A stretch of 34,616 nucleotides of DNA, from contig JAIUMY010000028.1 in assembly GCA_022565335.1 (NCBI GenBank), forward strand, positions 1 to 34,616. The letters are read 5' to 3'. A program made the position numbers and the translations under genes. The DNA is from Opitutales bacterium (GTDB taxonomy: Bacteria; Verrucomicrobiota; Verrucomicrobiia; Opitutales; T3Sed10-336). Shown in pieces: positions 14,935 to 24,154 of the stretch (its first letter is position 1; each line of letters begins with the position of its first letter). The notes under the pieces were generated by a model that worked only from the letters and a program-made list of their open reading frames with translations, was not told where the DNA came from and made no database searches.

Positions 14935-15381
14935 TTAAGAACCGTATTCCTGACCGGTAACCATCCGTTCCAGAAAATCAATATTGGCATCCTGAAGCTT
15001 GAGCAAGGATTTCACCACATCCCCGATACTCAACACCGCGACCAACCCGCCTTCCCTCATCACCGGCAGATACCGCGCCCGCTTCTCGGTCATTTTGGTC
15101 ATACATTCTTCAATCGTGGTGTGTTCATCGATCGGATAAAAATCCGGGTTCATGGTTTCCCGCACCGGCGTGTTGCGGGATTTCTTTCCTTCAAGGACAA
15201 TGCGCCGGGCATAATCCCGCTCGGTGAGCAAGCCGATGAGGCGACCTTCCTCGCGCACCGCAACGCAACCGATGTTGTGGTCGGCCATGAGTTGCAATGC
15301 GTCGTAAGTGTTTTGGTCGGGCCCAATCTCATAGAGGACTTGGGAGGGTTTGGTCTGGAGTAAAGTTTTAACAGTGAGCAT
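14935..15381 (-). CDS. Two-CBS-domain protein
   Basis: The 148-residue soluble protein consists almost entirely of a CBS pair. The first domain (about 8-65) includes ALQLMADHNIGCVAVRE and GLLTERDYARRIV. The second (about 74-132) includes TIEECMTKMTEKRARYLPV and VLSIGDVVK. CBS pairs bind adenine nucleotides and usually act as regulatory modules; stand-alone ones are widespread with mostly unknown targets. An AAGG site lies about 7 nt before the ATG. The gene lies 103 bp upstream of fabZ on the same strand but has its own promoter-like sequence, so co-regulation with the lipid genes is only possible. Confidence 0.92.
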   Translation of the reverse strand: MLTVKTLLQTKPSQVLYEIGPDQNTYDALQLMADHNIGCVAVREEGRLIGLLTERDYARRIVLEGKKSRNTPVRETMNPDFYPIDEHTTIEECMTKMTEKRARYLPVMREGGLVAVLSIGDVVKSLLKLQDANIDFLERMVTGQEYGS

Positions 15382-15410
15382 AAGTAAGCCTTTCTAATAG
15401 TTTCTATCAG

Positions 15411-15437
15411 CTTATGTGTTCTTTGAGGATTTGTCAA
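15411..15437 (-). promoter_or_regulatory. Possible promoter of the CBS-domain gene
   Basis: Read on the minus strand, a perfect TTGACA (15437-15432) is followed 15 nt later by CATAAG (15416-15411, 4/6 match). The spacing is short, and a weaker TAAGCT gives 17 nt. It lies about 30 nt upstream of the start codon. Confidence 0.4.
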
Positions 15438-15487
15438 TGCCCTTCCCCCGCCGGTGATTACATCGCCCTCGGCCTCTCCTCACCCAG

Positions 15488-15513
15488 AACCCTTGCTAAA
15501 GCTGCGGGCTACG
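15488..15513 (+). repeat. 26-nt dispersed repeat, copy 2
   Basis: Identical to 12392-12417 over all 26 positions and to 31906-31931 with one mismatch. The match with the third copy continues a few bases further (AACAA). Confidence 0.9.
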
Positions 15514-15588
15514 AACAATAACCCCCGCCTCCCCAGTAGGGACGAGCTCCGCCTCCGTCCTGTCCTGGGGGCTGTTTCCCAAAAGGAA

Positions 15589-15632
15589 CAAGGATACCTG
15601 TCCCGCCCAGCAGTGCTTCCTGTCCTTGAGGA
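15589..15632 (+). repeat. 44-nt dispersed repeat, copy 1 (partner at 33910-33953)
   Basis: The stretch CAAGGATACCTGTCCCGCCC and its continuation to 15632 match 33910-33953 at 38 of 44 positions, sharing the CTGTCCCGCCCAGC core and TTCCTGTCCT end. Both copies are intergenic. Confidence 0.8.
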
Positions 15633-15907
15633 ACCGATCAAGCGACCTGATTGGTGGGAGGGTTTTCCGGGTATGCACCATCCCTTCGATTCTCAAGGAC
15701 AGAAATGTCCTTGCTCCTTATATTGCCACCTCCCCCCAGGAACACCGACCCACCCAAACCCCCAAGGGCTGAAAGCCCGCCCCATGCTTTTCCACCACTC
15801 CAATACTCCCCCACTCCACTTCTCCGACTTCTGATTCCTCCTCCCCCAGATTCGGTCTTGCCTTCCTGCACCGAATTCTCCTAGTTTTTCAAATTCCTTA
15901 CTTTATT

Positions 15908-15990
15908 GTTCTGCCGCCCGAAAAGGACGGGGCAACCGGTAGACCTGAAATCCCGGGCTTTTATGCCCGAGGATCCTTCGCCTGCAGAAC
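15908..15990 (+). ncRNA. Candidate structured leader upstream of the FN3-like/symporter operon
   Basis: GTTCTGC (15908-15914) and GCAGAAC (15984-15990) form a perfect 7-bp closing stem. Enclosed are CCCG-AAAAGGA-CGGG (15917-15931) and CGGGC-TTTTAT-GCCCG (15954-15969), giving a possible three-way junction with an unpaired, purine-rich GCAACCGGTAGACC segment between. It ends 27 nt before the ATG at 16018. It could be a riboswitch-like leader, a small RNA or another repeat element; I do not recognise a known class. Confidence 0.3.
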
Positions 15991-16017
15991 CTCCCGGCTC
16001 TGCTCATTCTGTTATCC

Positions 16018-16671
16018 ATGCACTTACCTAAACCAACTCAAATCTTTCGCTTCCCGGCTCATTTCATGATCCTGGTGGGCTGGTTCGTTTTGGCGGTTTT
16101 TGGAAAAGCCGACGAACCCTTACCCGACGCAGGCATTATTCATATGGGCCACCTGGTCACCGAAGACCAAATCGAAGAACAGGAAAATCCTTATTATGTC
16201 CTGTCGTGGACCCTGAGCGACGGCTTCGAAAGCGCCGACGCCCCCGGCTTTTGGTCCCAATGGTGGGCCGCTATTACCGATTGGAGCCTTTCCCCCAATG
16301 AGGACACCTTTGACCACGACTGGCAATTTCAGGTGCAACGGGATACCGACCCTGCCTTTGCCGATGCCCGCAATGTCTATTTGGGCGCCGACACCACCTC
16401 CTACATTTCTGGCATGGACGAGCAAACACACTATTTCAGGGTCCGCACCGTTTCCCCCGACCTGGAGCGATACAGCGACTGGTCCCCGTCTCTGGCTCTG
16501 GTCGTCAGCTACCCTTCACAAACCCGGGCTTTTGCTCTCTTCGGGGTCGGGGCGATCGTCACCATCGCCACTATTGCCATGATTCTCATCGGCTCCGCCC
16601 GCACCCGCCGGGAAGCCGAACTGGATGAGAAAAAAGACCAAAACCGGGATGGGGAGGCCCGTAATTCCTAA
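16018..16671 (+). CDS. Secreted, membrane-anchored protein with FN3-like domain
   Basis: No named family recognised. The 217-residue protein has an N-terminal hydrophobic signal (about 10-30, likely cleavage near GKA-DEP) and an extracytoplasmic region of about 140 residues. It then has one transmembrane helix (about 172-192) and a highly charged cytoplasmic tail. The outer region includes a stretch ending THYFRVRTVSPDLERYSDWS, typical of fibronectin type III strands, with QVQRDTDPAFADARNVYLG before it. It is Trp- and Asp-rich. Only 2 nt separate its stop from the symporter start, so the two are surely co-transcribed; a sensor or accessory role for the symporter is inference. Confidence 0.75.
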   Translation: MHLPKPTQIFRFPAHFMILVGWFVLAVFGKADEPLPDAGIIHMGHLVTEDQIEEQENPYYVLSWTLSDGFESADAPGFWSQWWAAITDWSLSPNEDTFDHDWQFQVQRDTDPAFADARNVYLGADTTSYISGMDEQTHYFRVRTVSPDLERYSDWSPSLALVVSYPSQTRAFALFGVGAIVTIATIAMILIGSARTRREAELDEKKDQNRDGEARNS

Positions 16672-16673
16672 TA

Positions 16674-18116
16674 ATGGATCACCGCAGCGCTGTTCTCCCC
16701 GCCGAATACGGCTGGATCTTACTCGCCATTTTCAGTGTTCTCTGGGTCATTCTTGGCTGGCTCTGGGGGCGCAAAGCGAAAAACATGGATGGCTTCATGG
16801 TCGCCGGACGGAACGTCGGTCTGGCCCTTGGCATGGCCACCGCAATGGCCACTTGGGTCACCTCCAACACCACCATGGTGGCCCCCGAGTTTGCCTTGCG
16901 CTTCGGGGTTATCGGCATGATCGCCTACTCCTCCGCCGCCCTGGGCCTGGTCTTCTTCGCCCCCATGGCGACCCGCATCCGCCAACTCATGCCCCAGGGG
17001 TACACCGCCGGCGATTTCATCCGGCTGCGCTACGGGAAAATCGCCTGGGTGCTTTTTCTGATCATTTCGCTTTTCTACTGTTTGACCTGGCTGATAAGCA
17101 TGACCATGGCCGGCGGGCTTTTTCTCAATGCCATTGCCGGAATTCCCTACCAGCACGGGATGACCATCATCCTGACGGTCTGCGTAATTTACACCATCTT
17201 CGGCGGCCTGTATGCGGTTATCGGAACCGATTATATTCAGAGTTTGATCATCCTCATTGGGGTTGTGGTCCTCGGCTTTATCGTCTTCCACCGAGTCGAT
17301 TTCGATGCCACCTACAATGAACTGGCGGAATTTCAACCAGCCCTGCTGATGCTGATTGCCCCCGCGGCAGTGATGGTTTTTTTCAACAACCTCCTGTTCG
17401 GCTTCGGGGAGATTTTTCACAACAACGTGTGGTGGTCACGGGCCTTTGCCATGCGCAAGGGGGTTCCCGGAAAAGCCTTTCTTTTTGGCGGCTTGTTCTG
17501 GTTGCCCATCCCCGTGGCGGTGGGCTTCATCGCCCTTTCCGCCGGATCACTGGACATCAACATTCCCGACCCCAACCAAGCCGGTCCCATCATTGCCGCC
17601 GAACTACTGGGGGTCGGCGGGGCGATCGTCGTCTTTATCGTGATCTTCTGTTCCATCGCCTCAAGCATCGACAGCCTTCTGGCCGCTACCTCGGACCTGA
17701 TTACCGAGGATGTGTACCGGAAAGGATTCCGCAGCAAGGCCACCGATAGCCAACTGCGTCGGGCTTCGGTCAGTATCATCCTTCTGCTGGGGTTGTTTGC
17801 CTGGTTCATTGCCCTCCCCAATGTCGGCACCCTGGCCACTACGCTGTTCTATGCCGGCCCCCTCGTCGGAAGCGCCATCTGGCCCGTCGTCGCGGGCCTG
17901 TATTGGCGCCAAACCAACCCCCGGGCGGTGATCGCCGCCATGGTTCTGGGGTCCCTTATCGGGCTACTTGCCTATGAGTTTTGGGCATGGTATGTTGCCT
18001 CCGTTGTTGGAGCAGCTATTTCCATGGTCATTACCGTCGTAGGCACTTGGCTTTTCCCACGTGATTTCAACTGGTCCGATCTCGCCGAGCCGGATCTCGC
18101 CATCAAAGAGAAATAA
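16674..18116 (+). CDS. Sodium:solute symporter (SSS family)
   Basis: The 480-residue protein has about 13 hydrophobic segments and SSS-family marks: an opening helix followed by the GFMVAGRNVGLALGMATAMA block, the GGLYAVIGTDYIQSLIIL stretch near TM5-6, and FCSIASSIDSLLAATSDLIT in TM8 and its end, where SSS carriers bind Na+. It should couple sodium entry to uptake of a small solute across the cytoplasmic membrane. The substrate is not readable; resemblance to DUR3-type urea carriers is only an impression. It is sandwiched between an FN3-like anchored protein and a mini-membrane protein on the same strand, an arrangement that suggests a multi-part transporter. Confidence 0.9.
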   Translation: MDHRSAVLPAEYGWILLAIFSVLWVILGWLWGRKAKNMDGFMVAGRNVGLALGMATAMATWVTSNTTMVAPEFALRFGVIGMIAYSSAALGLVFFAPMATRIRQLMPQGYTAGDFIRLRYGKIAWVLFLIISLFYCLTWLISMTMAGGLFLNAIAGIPYQHGMTIILTVCVIYTIFGGLYAVIGTDYIQSLIILIGVVVLGFIVFHRVDFDATYNELAEFQPALLMLIAPAAVMVFFNNLLFGFGEIFHNNVWWSRAFAMRKGVPGKAFLFGGLFWLPIPVAVGFIALSAGSLDINIPDPNQAGPIIAAELLGVGGAIVVFIVIFCSIASSIDSLLAATSDLITEDVYRKGFRSKATDSQLRRASVSIILLLGLFAWFIALPNVGTLATTLFYAGPLVGSAIWPVVAGLYWRQTNPRAVIAAMVLGSLIGLLAYEFWAWYVASVVGAAISMVITVVGTWLFPRDFNWSDLAEPDLAIKEK

Positions 18117-18131
18117 TATCGCCTTATTCCA

Positions 18132-18251
18132 ATGATTCCTCAGGCCATAGTTCAGCTTCTGATCCTCGGATCCCTCATTTTCACCTCGATTGGCGCACTG
18201 GTTCTTATAACCTTGGTCGTTAAAGACTTTCTGGAGCGTAAAATCTGGTAA
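18132..18251 (+). CDS. 39-residue single-TM protein, candidate symporter small subunit
   Basis: An ATG at 18132 opens a 39-codon frame ending TAA at 18249-18251, 15 nt after the symporter stop. The peptide is MIPQAIVQLL, a hydrophobic helix through about residue 31, then the charged end KDFLERKIW. That is a single membrane span with a basic tail, probably cytoplasmic. Small single-span partners are known for other sodium symporters (for example MetS-type small subunits of NSS carriers), so a similar role here is likely by position and form. Its short length means it is easily missed by gene callers. Confidence 0.65.
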   Translation: MIPQAIVQLLILGSLIFTSIGALVLITLVVKDFLERKIW

Positions 18252-18309
18252 AACATAAAGTAAGAATTCCGAAACCCCACGCGGGTCTCACCAACCTTCC
18301 TCATTTTCC

Positions 18310-19437
18310 ATGACTAAGGAAACATCCCCCCATTCCAAAGAAAACGACGAGCAGCCTCTGCCGCCCAACCAAGTCACCAAACCGCTGACCCCTCCCGATC
18401 ACACCGATACCTTGCGGCCCAATCCCAAGGAACTCCTCAACGGGGCCCCCATCAGCTTGGCCCGGTTGAAAAAATTCGCGGGGCAGAACATCCTCTCGGT
18501 GGACGATTTTACCCGCGAGGATGTTATCGAATTTGCCCGCTTCGCCGCCTTTCTCGAAGCCGTCGAAATTGCCCCCTACCATCCCCTCGACGGGAAAATC
18601 GTCATCACTGCCTTTTTCGAAGCCAGCACCCGGACCCGGACCTCCTTCGAAAGCGCGACCCTGCGGCTGGATGGCAAAATCATCAGCATTCCCGACGCTG
18701 CCATCACGGGCGTCAAAAAAGGGGAATCGATCGGGGACATCGGGGAAATGTTCAACGCCTACGGCGATGCCGTGATCATGCGCCACACCGAGACCGAGGC
18801 CCTGAAGGAGATTTTGGGCAACCTGCGCATTCCCCTGATCAACGCGGGCAATGGCTCCGGCGAACATCCCACCCAAGCCCTGACCGACTGGTATGCCCTG
18901 CTCAAGTGGCGGCCAAACCTGGCTCAACCGTTTGCCGGGGACCCCGCGGAACGCCTCCACCTGGGCATTATGGGCACCCCCGGCACCATGCGGGCGGTCA
19001 AAAGCTTCCTTCTCATGTCCCTCCTCTTCAAGGACCACCTGCGGAAAGTTACCATCGTCTCCGAGATGGCCGACCCGTTGGGCCCCGAACTCAAGGACGC
19101 GATCACCGATTCCGGCATCGAATTCGAAGTCCAGGCCGACATGAGCGCTATCGTGAATGACCTTGATGTGGTTTATATGAACTCCATTGCCCTGCTCGGC
19201 GGCAGTTACCGCACCATGGACCGCAAGTACAAGCTGAACGCCCAAAGCGAGCTCAAGCCCAGTGCCGTCATCCTCCATCCCCTGGCCCGCTTGGACGAGC
19301 TCGACAAAAGCCTCGATGAAACGGCCCACAACCTGTACTTCACCCAAGCGCACGGATCCGTCTTTGTCCGGCAAGCCCTCTTACTGGCCGTTTTGGACCG
19401 ATTCCACCGCCTTCCCGAGAATTCACCCCTGCAATAA
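18310..19437 (+). CDS. Aspartate/ornithine carbamoyltransferase family protein (PyrB-like)
   Basis: This 375-residue protein has a roughly 50-residue extra N-terminus compared with the usual 310. The carbamoyl-phosphate site is intact: STRTR (106-110), VKKGE with the loop lysine (135-139), Arg158 in MRH, and HPTQALTD (186-193). Arg228 matches E. coli ATCase Arg167. In contrast, the 230s loop that reads TRVQKER in E. coli ATCase is here NSIALLGGSYR (291-301), so the aspartate-binding Arg and Gln appear lost, and HPLPR reads HPLAR (323-327). It therefore may be an ATCase of a divergent lineage or a carbamoyltransferase for another amine. It lies directly upstream of an asparagine-synthetase-type gene, 53 bp apart. 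Confidence 0.8.
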   Translation: MTKETSPHSKENDEQPLPPNQVTKPLTPPDHTDTLRPNPKELLNGAPISLARLKKFAGQNILSVDDFTREDVIEFARFAAFLEAVEIAPYHPLDGKIVITAFFEASTRTRTSFESATLRLDGKIISIPDAAITGVKKGESIGDIGEMFNAYGDAVIMRHTETEALKEILGNLRIPLINAGNGSGEHPTQALTDWYALLKWRPNLAQPFAGDPAERLHLGIMGTPGTMRAVKSFLLMSLLFKDHLRKVTIVSEMADPLGPELKDAITDSGIEFEVQADMSAIVNDLDVVYMNSIALLGGSYRTMDRKYKLNAQSELKPSAVILHPLARLDELDKSLDETAHNLYFTQAHGSVFVRQALLLAVLDRFHRLPENSPLQ

Positions 19438-19490
19438 ACAACGCCCCCCTTAACTCTCTCACCTAACTTCATCACTGAACACCACTACTT

Positions 19491-21485
19491 ATGTGCGGAA
19501 TTACCGGTTTCTGGAAACCACAACAATTGCCCGATCAGGCCGAGGCCGATCTCAAAAAAATGGTCGACGCCATCCACCACCGCGGACCGGATGGTCAGGG
19601 GTTTCACCTGGACGACAAAAGTGGCGTCGGCATGGGACATTCCCGGCTGACCATCATTGACCTGGTTACCGGGCACCAACCCCTTTGCGGGACCGGGCAG
19701 GACATTGTCCTCTGCGTAAACGGCGAGTTTTATGACTACAAACGCCACCGCACCGAACTGATGACCGATGGGGTCCGCTTCAAAACCCGCTCCGACAGCG
19801 AAATTGCCCTGCACTACTACCAGCGCATGGGCATGGAAATGATGGACCACCTGCGCGGGGAATTCGCCTTCGCCCTTTTCGACAAAGCCGCCAACCGCTT
19901 TATTCTGGCCCGCGACCGGTTCGGTATTCGCCCCTTGTTCTATACCATCCATAACGGCTGCCTCTACTACGGCTCGGAGGTAAAGGCCCTCCTGGCCAAC
20001 CCGAATATACCGCGCCGTTTGGACCGGAAACAGGCCATCCACCAGATGATGCAAACCACCATCCCCGGCCACAGCGCTTTCGAAAATATCAAATCCGTAC
20101 GTCCCGGGCATTTTCTCACCTTCACGCCCGACCAATCCGGGGGGTTCAGCGTCGAGGAGCATTGTTACTGGGATATCGATTTCCCCACCCTTGCGGATCG
20201 TCGCGACGAGGGGTCACCGGAGGAATACATTCAACTTATCCGCGACAAACTGATCGAATCGGTCACCTTCCGCCTCGAAGCGGATGTCCCTGTTGGCTGC
20301 TACCTCTCCGGCGGCATCGATTCCTGCTCCATCCTGGGAATGGCCTCAGGCGCCCAGCAAGCCCCCGTCAAGGCCTTTACCATAAGCTTTGACCACGATT
20401 CCTACGACGAGTCCGGCATCGCCCGGGAAATGGCCCAAAGCATGAACGCCGAACAGGAGGTCATCAATCTCAAGGCCGACGACCTCTACGGCCAGAATTA
20501 CCTCCGCACCATGTGGTTCGCCGAGCGAACCTTCTACAACACTCTCGGCGTGGCCAAATACTGCATGAGCCGACGGGTTCGCGAATGTGGCTACAAATCG
20601 GTCATCACCGGCGAGGGCGCCGACGAGCTCTTCGGCGGCTACCCCTCTTTCAAGCGGGATATGTTCCTGCACGGGATCAAAGATGAGCCGGAGGAGGTCG
20701 TCAAAGCCTACCACGAGGCCCTGGAAAAAACCAACCGTATCTTCAAGGGGGCCATCCTCGCCGAGGACATGCGGGACCACCCGGGCTTCAACGAACTCTG
20801 TGGCTTCACCCCCTCCTGGATCCAGCCCTGGATGGCCACCCTGGACATCGCCCGCCCCTTGCTCAGCAAGGAAGCCCGGGAGGAAACCGCCGACTACGAT
20901 CCCATCGGGGCCATCGCCGAGAGTTTTAACCCGCGCCGCATCCAGGGACGCCACCCCCTCGACATTTCCCAATACACCTGGTCCCGGACCATGCTGGAAG
21001 GCCAGATCCTCAACTGGGGCGGCGACCGCGTCGATATGGCCAATTCCATGGAATCCCGCCCCGCCTTCCTCGACCACTATGTCGCCGAGGCCGCCTTTAA
21101 AGTCCCCCCCAAATACCGGATTAAAGGCAATATCGAAAAATGGGTCCTCCGGGAAGCCATGAAGGGTATTCTGCCCGAAGTTCTCTACAAACGGGAAAAA
21201 TTTGCCTTTATGGCGCCTCCGGGACACACCGAGAAAAACAAAAAGACCGCCCTGTCAGAGCTTCTCGATACCTATCTCAGCCCCGAAAAAGTGACTGAAG
21301 CCGGCGTCCTGGACCCCACCAAAGTTAGCCAATTCCTGCACGAATACGAGAACGATACCGATCCCGTTTCCCTCACCCGCAAGGATGCCCTGATCAATCA
21401 TTTGCTGGGCCTCCAGATCCTTCATGATCAATATATTGCCGGTAATAAGCCGGATCTTGATCCAGTCGAGGCAGGCTCTCTCTGA
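19491..21485 (+). CDS. asnB: Glutamine-dependent asparagine synthetase family protein
   Basis: The 664-residue protein starts MCGITG, so Cys2 becomes the N-terminal nucleophile of a class II glutaminase domain (about 1-210, with HHRGPDGQG and VNGEFYDY). The synthetase domain follows, with the pyrophosphate loop YLSGGIDS (about 274-281) and GEGADELFGGY. The family makes asparagine from aspartate, glutamine and ATP, and relatives amidate other carboxylates. At 664 residues it is longer than E. coli AsnB (554), mainly in the C-terminal part, so a substrate other than aspartate is possible. A strong terminator lies 31 nt past the stop. Confidence 0.88.
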   Translation: MCGITGFWKPQQLPDQAEADLKKMVDAIHHRGPDGQGFHLDDKSGVGMGHSRLTIIDLVTGHQPLCGTGQDIVLCVNGEFYDYKRHRTELMTDGVRFKTRSDSEIALHYYQRMGMEMMDHLRGEFAFALFDKAANRFILARDRFGIRPLFYTIHNGCLYYGSEVKALLANPNIPRRLDRKQAIHQMMQTTIPGHSAFENIKSVRPGHFLTFTPDQSGGFSVEEHCYWDIDFPTLADRRDEGSPEEYIQLIRDKLIESVTFRLEADVPVGCYLSGGIDSCSILGMASGAQQAPVKAFTISFDHDSYDESGIAREMAQSMNAEQEVINLKADDLYGQNYLRTMWFAERTFYNTLGVAKYCMSRRVRECGYKSVITGEGADELFGGYPSFKRDMFLHGIKDEPEEVVKAYHEALEKTNRIFKGAILAEDMRDHPGFNELCGFTPSWIQPWMATLDIARPLLSKEAREETADYDPIGAIAESFNPRRIQGRHPLDISQYTWSRTMLEGQILNWGGDRVDMANSMESRPAFLDHYVAEAAFKVPPKYRIKGNIEKWVLREAMKGILPEVLYKREKFAFMAPPGHTEKNKKTALSELLDTYLSPEKVTEAGVLDPTKVSQFLHEYENDTDPVSLTRKDALINHLLGLQILHDQYIAGNKPDLDPVEAGSL

Positions 21486-21515
21486 GGACTCCCGCCATCC
21501 TCGATTTTTCCTTTG

Positions 21516-21554
21516 CGCCCGGGACAAAAAAACATTGTCCCGGGCGTTCTTTTT
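21516..21554 (+). terminator. Rho-independent terminator after asnB
   Basis: A perfect 12-bp stem, CGCCCGGGACAA (21516-21527) with TTGTCCCGGGCG (21535-21546), has a 7-nt A-rich loop and is followed by TTCTTTTT. It separates asnB from gyrB. Confidence 0.93.
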
Positions 21555-21565
21555 CGAGAGTATAG

Positions 21566-24112
<2,547 letters not shown>

Positions 24113-24154
24113 CCCTTTCCAAAACGGAAAAATATCCCTTTTTACTGACTAATC

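Larger units (their letters stand above)
15438..15900. other. Gene-free interval with dispersed repeats
   Basis: This is the left part of the 636-nt gap between the divergent CBS and FN3-like genes. It contains a 26-nt repeat copy (15488-15513), a GGACG/CGTCC palindrome (15540-15560), a 44-nt repeat (15589-15632) and a perfect hairpin CAAGGACA-GAAA-TGTCCTTG (15694-15713). The short open frames here have repeat composition and are not credible genes. Confidence 0.6.

Noticed and set aside
15438-15900. Short open frames on both strands between the CBS and FN3-like genes
   Set aside because: They are translations of dispersed repeats and proline-rich low-complexity DNA.
18271-18289. A terminator between the mini-protein gene and the carbamoyltransferase gene
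   Set aside because: A 6-bp stem with a mismatch can be drawn but no T-tract follows; too weak to call.
18301-19374. A 357-codon frame antisense to the carbamoyltransferase
   Set aside because: The sense strand has clear carbamoyltransferase motifs; the antisense product has none.
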